From Ascoidea rubescens DSM 1968 (taxonomy: Eukaryota > Ascomycota > Saccharomycetes > Ascoideales > Ascoideaceae): a DNA stretch of 64,000 nucleotides. Under the pieces are notes generated by a model, which saw only the letters and a list, made by a program, of their open reading frames with translations, was not told the DNA's origin and did no database searches. The DNA lies in assembly GCF_001661345.1 (NCBI RefSeq), contig NW_017962913.1, forward strand, positions 749,428-813,427, given 5' to 3'. Below, piece after piece: positions 38,271-51,500 of the stretch. Made by a program: the position numbers and the translations under genes. How positions within the stretch are numbered: the first letter of the stretch is position 1; each line of letters starts with the position of its first letter.

Positions 38271-40193
38271 TTATGGATTCTCTATGCCCATCGCAGTTAG
38301 CACTTCTTTAGATTGTAAAATATACATTGCAATCCTATGACCAGCTTTTTGTTTGTTAGTATCAATAGCATAGCAAATTGGAAAATTCAAGTAGAATAGT
38401 GTTACTCTAACATTTAACATATTCAATCTTTCAATTGCATATCTAGGTAGAGGTTTTTTATTTCTACTTAATAAAACATGTAACCTATCTTTTGCTCCAA
38501 AATCAATTGGAATTTTTTGAATAGGTGGAATTTCATATGGTTTTTCAAACAATTTCTGAAGTTCAATTACTTTGCTATCTGGATTTTTGTTATACAATGG
38601 ATCAACATTGGTGGCATATGAGTTACTATTTGAGTGCTGGTGAGAATTTATTGGATTCTGATATGGATTGATTTGAAAACCGAGAATATTATTGGTATTG
38701 TAACTGTTTGGCAGATTATTAAAACCAGTAGAGTTACTTGGGCCAGTATTTGTATTTGATAAAGATATCTGAGAAACTCGAGTGTCAATTTGTGATGGCA
38801 TGTATGGATTTTTGTTTGTTTGAGGGACTGCAAGTTCATTTCTATTATAAACTGGAGTTGATTCTGAATCTTTTAGATATACTAAATAGGGATTTGGGAT
38901 TGAAGAGGTATCACCACCAAGCCTCTCTTTTTCAGCATCATATTTTGCTAGCAATGTTTCTCTTTTTTGAGAATAGAATTCTATTCTTGATTTATTTTTA
39001 AGTGAATCAGCAGCAGCATTTTGACCAGCCTTCTTCAAGTTTCCAGCAACACCAGTTCCCAATACCTCACCAAGATATCTGCATTCAACAGTGCTACTAA
39101 GGTCTGATTTCTTTACGGTAAAGTATTCAGGTTTTGCAAATTTTGAGCCCAAGAGGGCATATAAAACTTCTTTAGGCTGTTGTTCATTATTGTTAGTTTC
39201 ATCCTTTGTAGTGTTTTTGTCTTGCATAGAACCAAATTCAGAACTTATATATTCTTTAATTGTTGGTGTGAATAGCTCTTTTAACCAAGCAAAGACGAAA
39301 TTCAAGTTTCTGTTTTTACGAATACTATCTTGCACTAAACCACCAACATAGGCCTCAAAACAATCTGAAATTATTTTCTTGCCACCAGTAGAAAAATTGG
39401 TTCCAACACTACACTGTAATTTTTTATCAAAACCATATATCTCAGCAAACGTTAATAATGAGTTATTACACACGACTTTGGCTCGCAATTTGGATAAATT
39501 GCCCTCATCTAGGTTGGGAAAATTCTCAAACAACATGACAGTGACAAAATTATTCAAATATGAATCGCCCAAAAACTCTAGTCTTTGATTATTGACAATT
39601 CCCTTAACAGAAGCATGAGTAAAAGCTTCTATGTAGATTGAGCGATCCTCAATTTCTGGTAGAGTTGGAGGCCATGATTTGTTTTGATTTGAGTATCCAG
39701 AGGTTGAAACCAAAGATTTTTTTGAGCTTTGAAATGGTTCTTTATATGTGAAATCGTATTCAAAGTTCAATTTTGGTGTATCACTCTTAGTCTGACCAAT
39801 GGACGAATTGTTTCCTTTTAAAACAGTGTCATTGTTGAATTGTATTATATCGTCAAAAATGCCCAATTTTCCTTGAAGATACAATTCTTTCAACTGGGAA
39901 CTCAATTTGAAGATGGGTTTTTGCAAAAGTAACCACTTTTTATCGACAACAGAGCCGGGATCCGAGAGAAAATTTTCAATTTCACTTGGAGAAGGAGAAA
40001 ACTTGATGATGTTATCCAAGCCAGACTTCAAGCCCTTGACTGAATGCTGGAGCTTTAAAAGCTGAGTGTAATCGCTCGAGATGATATTCAGGCTGTTTTG
40101 CTGATCTATCTTCGTCTTTTTGGTGCCTGGATCAGAATTAGCGAGTTTTCTCTTTCTGGCAGGATCAATGATGTTGGCATTGTTGCTCTCCAT
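38271..40193 (-). CDS. DCR1: Dicer-like RNase III with two dsRNA-binding domains
   Basis: This is a double-strand-specific endoribonuclease. The start is the ATG before ESNNANIIDPARKRK (an upstream TTG is not used), giving 640 residues. An N-terminal helical domain of about 180 residues is followed by the RNase III domain. NQRLEFLGDSYL (about residue 203) holds the first catalytic Glu/Asp pair and SDCFEAYVGGL (about residue 279) the second. dsRBD1 lies at about 336-399 (GEVLGTGVAGNLKKAGQNAA). After a linker rich in Asn/Ser/Tyr, a second dsRBD lies at about 565-636 (ending QKAGHRIAMYILQ). Rnt1 of S. cerevisiae has one dsRBD in 471 residues; budding-yeast Dicer and Candida Cdl1/Dcr1 have two. 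So Dcr1/Cdl1 is favoured over RNT1. Acting on rRNA and snRNA precursors, on RNAi, or on both is possible. Confidence 0.88.
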   Translation of the reverse strand: MESNNANIIDPARKRKLANSDPGTKKTKIDQQNSLNIISSDYTQLLKLQHSVKGLKSGLDNIIKFSPSPSEIENFLSDPGSVVDKKWLLLQKPIFKLSSQLKELYLQGKLGIFDDIIQFNNDTVLKGNNSSIGQTKSDTPKLNFEYDFTYKEPFQSSKKSLVSTSGYSNQNKSWPPTLPEIEDRSIYIEAFTHASVKGIVNNQRLEFLGDSYLNNFVTVMLFENFPNLDEGNLSKLRAKVVCNNSLLTFAEIYGFDKKLQCSVGTNFSTGGKKIISDCFEAYVGGLVQDSIRKNRNLNFVFAWLKELFTPTIKEYISSEFGSMQDKNTTKDETNNNEQQPKEVLYALLGSKFAKPEYFTVKKSDLSSTVECRYLGEVLGTGVAGNLKKAGQNAAADSLKNKSRIEFYSQKRETLLAKYDAEKERLGGDTSSIPNPYLVYLKDSESTPVYNRNELAVPQTNKNPYMPSQIDTRVSQISLSNTNTGPSNSTGFNNLPNSYNTNNILGFQINPYQNPINSHQHSNSNSYATNVDPLYNKNPDSKVIELQKLFEKPYEIPPIQKIPIDFGAKDRLHVLLSRNKKPLPRYAIERLNMLNVRVTLFYLNFPICYAIDTNKQKAGHRIAMYILQSKEVLTAMGIENP

Positions 40194-40415
40194 TGTTAAG
40201 AGCTGGGGGAGTGTGAAACTGGATATAAACAGCAAGCAGAGCAGGAAATGGTCAAGAAAGCACCCAAAAAACAGTAAAGGGTTGTGTTAGAGAAATCAAA
40301 AAAGGTTCAGCTCCAGAAAATAAAAATTTACACAAGAACGGAAAGAATTCGACCCAGCTCAAAGCAAAAAGTCCCACCGAGGAAGAGCAGTTTATTCGAA
40401 TCTATATATCTACAG

Positions 40416-42415
40416 CTACAGTGCATCTTCTACAGCCTGTTTGTTCTTCATTGTTGACACATAGTCGATTCTGAAGTCCTGCAATTCAAACTCAGTGGGC
40501 CAGGGCCAGTTGGTGAACCTGAAGTCGTCCTTGCAAGTCTCGTAGGAGATATGCTCATCAGCAGAGTCTGGGACATCACCAGCAACTGCCTCTTTCAAGT
40601 TGCTTTCAGCATGTTTTCTTAGTACGTTGGCAACATCTTCAGGCAAGCTGGCCATCAAGTGCAACAAGCACCTTTTGTTGGGATTGAAGCTTAGTCTTTC
40701 CCACCATCTCAAGATGTCTGATAGGTGGTCCAAGTAGTTGTACTTGAATAGCACTTTGATATATAGAATCCATAGCTCATTGGAGGGCAAAACATAATCG
40801 TCAAATGAGTTCTGAATGCTCTCACTCTCAGCATTCTCATCTTCCTCCTTCAAATTCGAAAACCTCACCCATTTTTTGAACTCACTAATAGCCACTTGAA
40901 CAGCATATTTATCCTCCCACATCAAGTACCCAGTTTCAGCATCATAACATTTATGTTCAGATGAATCCGGAATTTCTTTGTCCAATTTCTTAATTTTGAG
41001 TGAACAGGTCAATAATGAAGCCAAACAGTCCTCATTTGGAATCAAGTATACCCCTGTGATGCTATTGAACTTCCGGTCTTTCTCTGGTGATTTGGAATAA
41101 ATTACACGAGAATACAATTTATAAACCTCTTCTGGATGAAATTGAGTCTCTCCTAATAGCATGGTTCCAACAATTTCAATTGATGGGCTTTCAATTCTTT
41201 TGAAAATGTATCTTGTATATGACAATACGCTTGCAAAATCATAATGAGAGTAATCTATGTTTTTTTTTCCTTTGTACATTGTTGGATTTTTTTTTAATTC
41301 ATACAGTCTGGGATATTTGGCTATTTTATAAAGTTTTTTCAATACTGTATTAAGAACAGTTTTATTCATTTTGAATTGCTTCTTTTTTTCTAAAAATAAT
41401 AAAAATGTTCTCATATATTTGATTTCAAGATTTTCAATTAATGTGCAAATTAGTTTTACATCATTATCGTAGTTTATAAATTTGTTTAAAGTATTATTAT
41501 TTGTATCAACGGCTTCTGAATTTAGTACGATTTTATTGTCAGTTATTTGTATAATAATAGATTCATAAAATTTATGTGATTTTTTTTTTTCATTGATTTT
41601 ATAACTCCATATCACCGGCGATTTAGATATATTCAAAGAGTTTGTTAATAAACTTTCAAATTCTGCACTGGGTGAAGTTAGAGAATGTGAAGAAGGAGAA
41701 GGATCTTGAGTATTTTTATGATTTTGAGAATTCGATATATACTTTTTTGGAAATGAAAGGGCATCCAAAAATCTTTTATTAAATTGTTCATTTTGATATT
41801 TAGTAGTGATATTATGAGAATCAAGACTTGATAAGAGATATTGATTATAAAATTTTTCAGAGATTAATTTAATTTCATTTAAATTGATTTTATAATACTT
41901 CTTAAAAGATTGGTAAGAATTGAAATCCAGAATCAAATTGATTAGAAAATCAAATTTAACTTTAAGAATTTTAAGTAATAAAGTGGAATTTTTTTTATTG
42001 AAAGAGGAAATGTTTTTAACAAGACCTAAATAACCGTTAATATTCAATAAAGATTTCATATCATAATTTGAGTTATCATTATTAACATCCAAATGAAGTG
42101 AATTAAGATTGCGATTTAAATTGAAATTTGATTTTAGGGTATTTAACAATAATTGGACAACATATTGTTGAGAGTTTGATATGAATTTATTATTTCTTTG
42201 TGATTTTGAGATGAATAACGATAGAAAGTAGATCAAGTCATTTAAGTGTGTAATGAGCAAAAATCTGTGATCATTGATTGGATAGTTAATTGGGAAATTC
42301 AATAAAGCAGCTGAAACGTTGTCAACATTATTATTATTATTATTATTATTATTGTTATTATTATTATTATTGTTATTATTATTATTATTGTTATTATTAT
42401 TATTATTATTATTAT

Positions 42416-42447
<32 letters not shown>

Positions 42448-43868
42448 ATAATGTTTGATATTGAGTCATTATTTAAATGAAGAATAATTTTATTATTTTT
42501 ATTAAATGTATTTGAATTGGGATCAAAATTTAAATAAAGAAACTTTTGTATTAAGTCATATCTATTAAAGATAGTTGAATAATATATAAAATGGTATAAT
42601 AGAGATAAATTTTCAAAGGAATTTTGGTTTGGATTTAAATGATGAGTTTGATTTTTTGAATTTAAAAAGTTTATATAGTAATGAGATAATAAAGAAAATT
42701 CGTAATGATTTTTTGGGATTTTGGACAATAATTTAATTGCTATGAAAAATGGAATATGAGCATTATTATTAGTGGTAGTGGTATTGGTAGTGTTGGTAGT
42801 GTTGGTAATGTTGATAGTGTTGATAGTGTTAATGGTATTACTGTTGATTGAATTTGAACTTTTGGATAATGATAAAAGAGAAAAATGTACAGATGGGTTA
42901 TCTAAAGAGGAGATCCAAGAGAATAAGTTATCAAGAGTGTAATTTTCAGAGTAGATTGTTTTATAGAAATAAATAAAAACCGATAATGAGTTGAATAGTT
43001 TCGGAATTAAATCGTTTCCATAATATAAATCAAATTTGTAATTATTAGCACCGTTAACATAATAGTTTAGCAAGTCTTTGGAAGTAAGAGAAATAAGGTT
43101 AATAATACGAGAATTTGAATGGTAAGTGTCTAAGTAAAATTTTTTGTAATGGCTTATAATAGGATCATTAAATGCTAAGAAATGAAGAATTCGTGATTGG
43201 TAAAATTCAATTGAAGGGAAGTTTTTGTTGGATAAACTTTGAGAGAAATTGGAGAGATAATGCAAGGAAATTAATATGAGAGTAACTAAAGATTCCAAAG
43301 AAAGAACAGATGCTTCATTTTTGTAATGAGACTTGAGTAAGAGAGGAAATTTATAATTTCGAAAAATCAGTTGGATATCGTTTGAAGGACTTAAAAGATT
43401 GTTTGAACCACTATTGATCTGATCGTAAAGCTGGTTTATTATTTTGAAATAGATATTTATAGGCAAGTAGGCTGGATTTTTTGAGTCAAACTTCAATACC
43501 AAAGGATCGTTTAGATCAAAAAAGCTGTAGGAAGAAGAGCGTAGTGATTTGAACAACCTCAATTCGAAATAAGGCAAGTCAGAAGTGTTGTTGAAAGGAT
43601 ATAGGTCATTGGATATATAGGTTGTCTTGAAGGAATCGGGAAATCTCTTTGTGGAGGGATTCGAGTATTTCTTTTCGTACTTCTGCTGGAACTCCTGGAG
43701 CTCCAGTTTCAACTTGGAATAATAGGAAGTATTGGGGAGCTTGAGATAGGCTCTATCAACGTAGAACAAGTGAAGAGGATTCGGGCTACCATAGGGCAAG
43801 AAGCTATAGCGATTTTTTCGGTACTTGAGAGAGTTTCGGAGAGCAGGAGTAGGGTGCATTGTGGACAT
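40416..43868 (-). CDS. Large Asn-rich protein, possibly mitochondrial, unrecognised
   Basis: The 1150-residue protein starts with about 37 residues free of Asp and Glu and rich in Lys, Arg, Ser and Tyr (MSTMHPTPALRNSLKYRKNR), which could be a mitochondrial targeting sequence. The body is predicted alpha-helical with repeated Leu/Tyr/Phe patterns, compatible with a PPR/TPR-like solenoid. The C-terminal 250 residues are better conserved in style (Trp- and Cys-containing, ending WPWPTEFELQDFRIDYVST). In the middle is a Thr run followed by about 33 Asn (42320-42440). Yeast mitochondrial translation or RNA factors such as Sov1 or Rpm2 are candidates by size and layout only; I cannot assign it. The start is the first of two close ATGs. 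Confidence 0.75.
42320..42440. repeat. AAT/AAC and ACT trinucleotide repeats in coding sequence
   Basis: On the minus strand, ACT codons (poly-Thr) run straight into AAT/AAC codons (poly-Asn, about 33 residues). This in-frame microsatellite is likely to vary in length between strains. Confidence 0.9.
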
Positions 43869-44540
43869 AGGAAGTGGTATATCAGCAACGTTCTCCTTCC
43901 AAGCGCCAAATATCGAGCATCACTGGCAGCCAGCGAAGAACAGCAGGAGATGTGGGAGATGGAGATGAAACTGGAGGTGAAGCTGGAGAAGTTGGTGAAG
44001 CAAATCAAAATTAGCCCAAAAGAGTAATCAAAGCCAGCTGTACGGGTCTGCGCAGCACACGCATATTCCAGCATACACACGTGTATACACACGTACGGAA
44101 GAGACCCACAGCACTGATAGCATCTACAGCACTGGCACCATCCACACAGCTGGCACACACGCCTCCTGCATGCGCACGCTGTGCGGTGCCGCGATGAAGC
44201 AGGCAGGACCTCGTCTGCAGAGTTCCTCTTTGGGTTCTGGCTTTGATACGCTTTTTACCAATCCAGCGACTTTTGCTTTCTTTCAGGTTTCTTCAGGCTG
44301 CTTTTTTTTTGCTGCTCCAGCCTTGCTCTCTATAAATACTGCTCTTTTTGCTGCCTTTTCTGCTTTGTTTCCTCTGCTGCCTTTTGCCTCCAATTCCTCT
44401 GCTCTTTCCCATTCCTTCTTTTGTTCTCGTCGCCCATCGCCCTTCTTCTCGAGACTCCCCATCTCTGCGACTCCACCAACCCCCTCTGCTCAATTCCTCT
44501 GTCTCGACTCTTTGTCAGCCCTAGCTTGCCCTTCCTTCTC
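43869..44540. promoter_or_regulatory. Divergent GC-rich promoter region before VTC5
   Basis: This is the largest GC-rich island in the window, between two divergent genes. A CACGTG lies at 44078-44083 with a CACGTA at 44090-44095. A pyrimidine-rich stretch (about 44220-44540) leads to the VTC5 ATG and is probably 5' UTR. Short frames on both strands here are not called. Confidence 0.6.
44078..44095. promoter_or_regulatory. CACGTG and CACGTA (Pho4/Cbf1-type sites)
   Basis: Two E-box-like sites lie about 450 bp upstream of VTC5. VTC complex genes in S. cerevisiae are induced by Pho4 under phosphate starvation, so phosphate control is plausible. Cbf1 binds the same core, so this is inference. 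Confidence 0.4.
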
Positions 44541-45191
44541 ATGATTATCAAGTGCTCTGATTTTGTCAAGTACCAAGTCGACGAGTGGAAGTTTTACAAT
44601 CTAGACCATGTTCAGATCAAGAAAGACATCAATTCTTTAATTTCCGGTCTCAAAAGCTTGAAAAACCTATACATCAAAAACGCCAATTCTATCCTATCCA
44701 GTCCCAATCTACCCTCCAATTCACACTCAAAGGCAAAGTCAAAGACACACTCCAATTTCGATCCTGATTTATCCTTCAATTTGGTCGATGAGTCCTTAAT
44801 TGAACCTCTAGATTTAAACTTTTCCTTATCGAAATCCTCCTCGTCTTCAACCTCTTCTTCCAACTCCTCCTTCTCGTTTTCCGATAACAACAACCGAAAA
44901 AACACAAACACTCCAATCCCAAATAACGATCCTGATTACGATGACTATTACCAAGAGTCCATAGAAACTCAATTGACAGATTTATACGATTCTTATAAAT
45001 CGAGCAAAAACAAATTGATAATCTCTTTTTTATCCAAAAATCTATTGAAAAACTTGGTCAATGTTAACCTTTTCATCAATTTAAAGACTTATGAATTCTT
45101 AAACCTCTTATCATTAAATAATAATGACCATAATACTGACCATGACTATAACAATGACAATGACAATGAAAATAACAACAACAACAGCAAC

Positions 45192-45222
<31 letters not shown>

Positions 45223-48185
45223 GACGTGCTCGCAAAAACGATAGAACAAATATAATATCAAATTTATTCAAAATTAATCAACAACTAATCAACCTAAATA
45301 ATCCCAACAATTCAAATAACAGTAACAATAATAATAATAAAAAACTTGGTAAAGATTCTTTAAATAAAATTATTATCAACAACAACTCTGCATCTGATGA
45401 CTTCCATTCTATTATTCAAAATTATTACTTGAATTTACAAAATTTTATCCTATTCCAAAGAAATTTATTAAACTATTTAATTTATTATCTCAATAGAAGA
45501 ATAATCAAAGAATCCTTCTCCACAACCATCAAATCTTCAAAAAATAACTCATCTGTCAACAACATCTATATAAATCTCTTGAAAGATAAAAAAAATTACT
45601 CCTCCACTTTATTACACTTAAACTCTTCTAACTCAAACAAAAACTCTCTATTATTATCCTTTTACGAAAGATTTAATTTATTCAACTTCATCTATAAATC
45701 CTTTTTAAACATTGATTTCAACTCATCCCTAATTAATCAAATTTTCTCAAACTCCATCTATAAATCTGAATTTGATTTATTTAATGATTTTATCAACAAT
45801 TTTAATACCAACTCCACCTCTTTTTTAATCCCCATAAACTTTAGCCTCAATTATAACTACAAATATCCTTACAACAATAATTTCAACCTGGATCTTAATT
45901 CAAATAATAATTCAAATGATAATCCTGATCATAAACCAGATAACAACCTGGAAAATTATCTAATTTACCACGACTTTTTAAAAGAAAATCATTCTCATTC
46001 CCTATTTCTCAACTTATTCAAAAACTCTTCAAATTTCGATGAAAATTTAATTGGTAAAAATTCCCTTCTTTTTTCTTTAAATTTAAATAAATATTTCAAT
46101 ATATTATCTTACATCACTCATCTCATCCAAAAAAACAACCAAATTATCAACAACTTTAACATTTATTTAAAAAATTCAAACAGCAATCTTTACAACTATA
46201 ACTATAATTATAATTTTCAATACAACTATAACTTTTCCTCTTCCTACACATCATCAAATTTAGATAACAACAACAACAACAACAATAACAATAACAATAA
46301 AATAACCCCCTTAATCAAAATTGACAATAAAATAGATTATTCCTACCCAAATTTGTTAAATTGTATTACTCCAGGTTTAAACTTAAGTTTATCAATTGAT
46401 AAATTAAACTCAGTTCAAAATTTTGACTTGTATTCTACAATCAGCTCAAATAAAAAAAATAACTTGACTTTTTTGGTTCACAATGATTATATCCTACATT
46501 TAAGATTTTTATTAGATGATCTATTTAACGAAATTAAATCTTATCCCTCAAATCTTGATGAATTTTCAATGAAAAATTTTAATATTTTTTTAAATAGTTT
46601 ATACTCAAATCAATCCACACTGACTGATGGCAATAACACTACCAATAATAATCCTAGAATTGGAATTGGGGAAATTGATGATGATTTTCTCACTATAAAA
46701 AGTTATTTTAATATAAATCAATCCAATCATGATTTGTTTAAAATATTTTCTTACCACAACTTTAGTGAATCTATTCTAATCTCTTTTATTGGTGGTTTGA
46801 AAATATATGGTTATCTTTATTTATCCAACAGCAATATATCTACTTTGATCTCTTTAATAATGTCCTCAAATAAATCCCAATTTATTGACTTCTTACACAA
46901 TTTATCCTTAAATGACATTGAATCCAAGACTCTTGAAAAGATTTTTGAAATATATGAAGTTAATGCATTTAATTACAAGATTGAATTGGGCTTTAATCGA
47001 AAAAGATACATCTCTAAATCTTTAATTTATAACGATAATTCTAAAAAATCAAAATTCTCAAAATTTTGGATAAGTTTAGATACAAATATTAAATTATTAG
47101 ATTTAAACGATTTAAATACAATGAAATCAAATATTCTTGATTACTATTCTATTAATAGATACTACCCTTATTCTCTTTTAGAAATTAAATTGGATTCTAA
47201 TTTGCCATTACCTCAAGAGCTCGACCAATTAATTAATTCTGATTATCTTCATAAAATTGATAGTGATTTCAATCTCATAAATTACTATGTTTCAATGATA
47301 AAATTTTCAAATGATAAACAACCTCTTGAAAGAAAACAAATTGATTTAAGATCCATAACTGTTAATAAATTGTATGAGAATAAATTGAAAAAACAGTATG
47401 AAGAGAGAAAATTGCATCAAGCTCAAGAAAAGCAACAAAAGCAATACTTGGATGATAAAAAATTATCTCGTCAAGAAGATACAACCCCAGGATATTGGAA
47501 TGAGTATGACGAAGGTTTTGAAGATGATAATTTATATTACATGCTCAATGACAGCGACCAGTCATCTTTGTTTTTAACTGAATCTAGAGTTGATTTTATC
47601 CTACAGTTATCTAATAGCTTGAACAAAAAAATGAATCAATGCTTTGATTTCATTACTGACCTTTTCAGCTATAAAACCAAATCACTCCCAGAAAATAGCA
47701 GTTTGTTAACAAGAAACGATTTTCATAATTATGATGCGTTCAGCTCTAACTATCATAACTATCGCCAACAACCTGCTCCAAGTTTAGCTGCTACAAATTA
47801 TTCTTCAACAGAGAATATTGGTGAGAATGATCTTGCACGTTTTGAGGCAAACGATCAATTGGTTAGACAATCCAATTATGATCGGGTTGTTACCTTTCTT
47901 TATTCCACAACCTTAGCATTGTCTTGTTTGACTACCGGTATTTCTATTGGAATCATATTTACAGTTGTGTTCAATAGGGAATACGACCATGATGATTCCA
48001 ATTCCCCATTCATTTTAGCAATTATTTTTGTTGGGTTACTTTTTTCTTTATTTTTATCAATCATTTCTGTTTCTTTATTGTTGGTTAGGAAAGTTCCTGC
48101 GCCCTATTGGCATCAAGTTGTTATCTGGTGTGTTTTTTTAGTTATAACCTCAATCATTATAATCAGTGTGACTAGCTCCATTTGA
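44541..48185 (+). CDS. VTC5: Vacuolar transporter chaperone subunit Vtc5
   Basis: Vtc5 is a vacuolar membrane subunit that boosts polyphosphate synthesis by the VTC complex. Using the ATG before IIKCSDFVKYQVDEW gives 1214 residues (S. cerevisiae YDR089W about 869). The N-terminus starts an SPX-type domain (VDEWKFYNLDHVQIKKDI), which senses inositol pyrophosphates, but it is swollen by Asn/Ser insertions at about 44860-45350. More Asn tracts follow. The last 100 residues hold three membrane helices: about 1113-1135 (FLYSTTLALSCLTTGISIGI), then FILAIIFVGLLFSLFLSI and VVIWCVFLVITSIIIISV, with APYWHQ between the last two. This is the DUF202-type membrane end of VTC proteins. An open frame continues 40 codons upstream from a TTG, but it reads as pyrimidine-rich leader. 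Confidence 0.88.
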
Positions 48186-48521
48186 TTTGGAAAAAAATTT
48201 TCTTCTTTCAATTCGTTTTTTTTTTAAGCTATATATTATATTATTTTTTTTAAGTCGGTTTTTTTTCTTGTCATTCTTTTCAAGAAAATTTTATATAGAT
48301 AACAATAAATAGATGTTCTTTATATTTCCAATTTGTTCCACCTTGGTTTTTTAATTAAAAATAAATTATTTTAAATTATTTATTTATTGAAAATTAAAGG
48401 TATAAAAAACAATAAATTAAAACAAGGATTTGAAACGAAAACTATCAACTCATAATACAAAAAAATCAAACCGGAAATCAAAAAAACAGCAGAACAAACA
48501 GTTATTATCATATAAAATCAA
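48186..48521. other. Convergent VTC5/SMC4 3' region
   Basis: This is T-rich then A-rich sequence between convergent genes, with TTTTTTTT runs and AATAAA-like elements on both strands. No gene is seen. Confidence 0.6.
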
Positions 48522-51500
48522 TCAATACATACTTTTATTTTTTAATGTGATACTTCTCGTCATGTTATTTACTTTATAAATACCAACAAGCAGTTGTGAA
48601 AGCTCAAACATGTTGTTTCTTAATGATATCACGACAAACTGTGCATTCTTGGTTCTTTCCTTGATGTAGTTTGCTACAATTGACACATTTCTAAAATCTA
48701 ATGCAGCATCAATTTCATCCATGACATATAATGGGGTAGGTTTATATCTGTGCAAAGCAAAAACCAAAGCCAATGAACTTAACGTCTTTTCACCTCCCGA
48801 TAAATTAGATATTTTTCTCCATGATTTTTTAGGAGGCATTACAGAAAATTCAATGCCTTCAGAAAATGGATTGATGGAATCAATTAATTCTAATTCTGCA
48901 TTCCCACCTAAAGTGATCATTTGGTACATCTCTTTAAGTGCCTGAGATATTGTTCTGAATCCAAGCATAAACTCATCCAATCTTTTTTGTTTCAATTCTT
49001 CATAACGATTATTCAATTCCTCACGTCTATTGACAGCATCGCTTAAATCTATTTTTCGGTTTAGATACTCCTTTGCTTTCTTTCCATATTCTGAAAGTAT
49101 TTCAACATCAACTTTAGCTTTATCAATATAATCTTCCAATTTTTCGATTTCCTCTTCTAGGAGTTCAATATCAATTAAATTAAATTCTTCGTCCGACAAT
49201 TCGGGAAGACTGTCGTCTTCTAGTTCTTTTAATAATTCTTTATCAAAAGAACTTGTATCATTTTCCTTATTTTTCTGTGGTTCTTCTTCATTAACTTCTC
49301 CAGACACATCTACCATTTCTACATCCTCTTCTTCCACGTTAATATTTTCCTTTTCTAATTCATCATCATCAGAGTCATCGATATCAATATAGATATCATC
49401 TTCCTCATCTTCTTCTAGCCCTTCTTCATCATCTGGTCTGGGGCGTTTTCTTTTATTCGCTTCATGCTTTGATTTTTTCAATTTTTGAGCAGTGGGCTCA
49501 TCATCTTTAAGCCATTCTATTAAATTACTAACATTTTCTAAACGTAAATGTTTCAATTTGTCGCTAATGATTTTAATCCCTTTGGCTTCAAGTTTTACTT
49601 TCAATTCACATTTTTCAAGGTTGTTTTCAATCTCTATTGTAGCAGATTTTAATTCGTTGATTTTTTCATTATTAGAATCCAAATCAATCTTTATATCTTC
49701 TAATTCTTTTGACTTTTCTTCTTTTTGGTCTACTAGTTGATCAAGTTTGCTTTCAATATCACTAAGATCATGAGATTTTCCGGAATATTTTTGTATTAAC
49801 AAATTTAATTCTCTTTTAGACACCTCAATTTCTTCTTTACTTGTTGTTATAGCCTTTTCATTTCTCTTTAATTCATTTTGTAACTTTTTTATTGAGGCTG
49901 TACTACCTGTCATTTTTTCATTTAAAATATCTATTCTTTGATTAATCCCATCTACGATTGATTTCTGAGACTTTAGCTTGATTCCACCAACATCCATAAT
50001 TTTTTTCTGCAAAACCTCTATTTTATTTTCAAATGATTTTGTTTCTATCTTAAGGTTTTGTAATTCACTTTCATGTTTTTCCACTTCTTGATCAATTCTC
50101 AATATTTCTTGCTTTATTTTTGCCTTTGATGCAACATTATTATCTTGCAATTCTTTAAGTTGCTTTTGACAATTCAGAATTTCAGCTAAGATTGATTCAA
50201 TTTCTAGATCAATCTTTGATATTTCTAAATCAATTTCAGGGCTTCTGTCTTTGAGTGTTCTTAAGTTTTTTTCCATTTCAAAAAGTTCATTTTGACCATT
50301 TCCAAAAATCTCTTCTTTTTCACCAAGTTTATCCTCTAATTTTTTAACATCACTTTCAGAAGCTGCTGAATAGTGAACTTTAGAAGTATTCATCAATCCC
50401 CTACTCACAACATTACCACCACCTGACAATGTACCAGATTTATCAATCAATTTTCCATCAAGAGATACAACCCTGAATCTTTTATTTCCACCAAAAGCAG
50501 CTCTGTTTGCTTGTTTTATGTTTTTAGCAACTAAAGTATCTTGCATAATACTATAAAAAGCAGGGAGGAAGATATCTTCCTTGGGTGTAATTAAATCAAA
50601 TAGTCTTGGGATTCCCTCTGGGGTTTGTATTTTACTCACATTAAAATTTCTTAATTTATTTAAACAGATAAATCGAGAGTAACCAAGATTATTTTTTCTT
50701 AAATGTTCTATGCACTGTTGACCAACTTCAACAGTATCAACAACCATATCATCCAATGAAGCGCAAGCAGTAGATATTGCAACATCATATTTGTCATCTA
50801 TTCTGCCCAAATCACCCAATCTTCCATGGAAACCCTCAAGTCTTCCACTTTCTTTTAATCTCAACAAACCAGAAAAAACTTTGTTTTTGTTTGTGTATGT
50901 AGTTAAAGAATTTCTGGCCTCTTGAGCCCTTTGACGTAAACTTGAAATCGACTCTTGCATTTTTTGAATTAGTTCTTTTCCTTCTTGGCATTTCCCAGTT
51001 CCCAATCTTATTTCTTTTTTTGTAAATATCTGTTCTTTTTTTAAAGTGACTAATCTTTTTTCATACTCGCGACCTTTTAAAGCCAACTCTTTGATATGGT
51101 CTTCTAATGTTTTTATTTCAGTATCGAGGCTATTTTCCTGCTCTTGAAACATTTGACTTTTTGATTTAGCCACTTTTATTTGAGAAACTTTTTTTTCAAC
51201 TTTTTCATTCCATGGTTGTAGTTTTTCTTGAATAAGATCAATTTCATCAGTAAAAACTTTTGTTTTTTCAGTTAAATCATTACTAATTTTTTCAAGAACA
51301 TCGCTTTCTTTATCTAATTGTAAGTTTAACTCTTTCAATGAATCCTCTGATTCCTTTTGTTCATCAATCAATTCTTTTATTTTTAACTGATTAGAAGTGA
51401 TGGCACGCTGAGAATTAGCGAAAACATTGTCGGATTTTTTAATTTTCTTTTCAAGATACTTTTTCTTTTCTTCATTTTGAACGTTATCTCTATCAAGACT

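Noticed and set aside
40194-40235. N-terminal extension of the RNase III gene
   Set aside because: It begins at TTG. The ATG at 40193 is a better start.
44421-44540. N-terminal 40-residue extension of VTC5
   Set aside because: It begins at TTG and translates pyrimidine-rich leader. The ATG at 44541 gives a normal SPX start.
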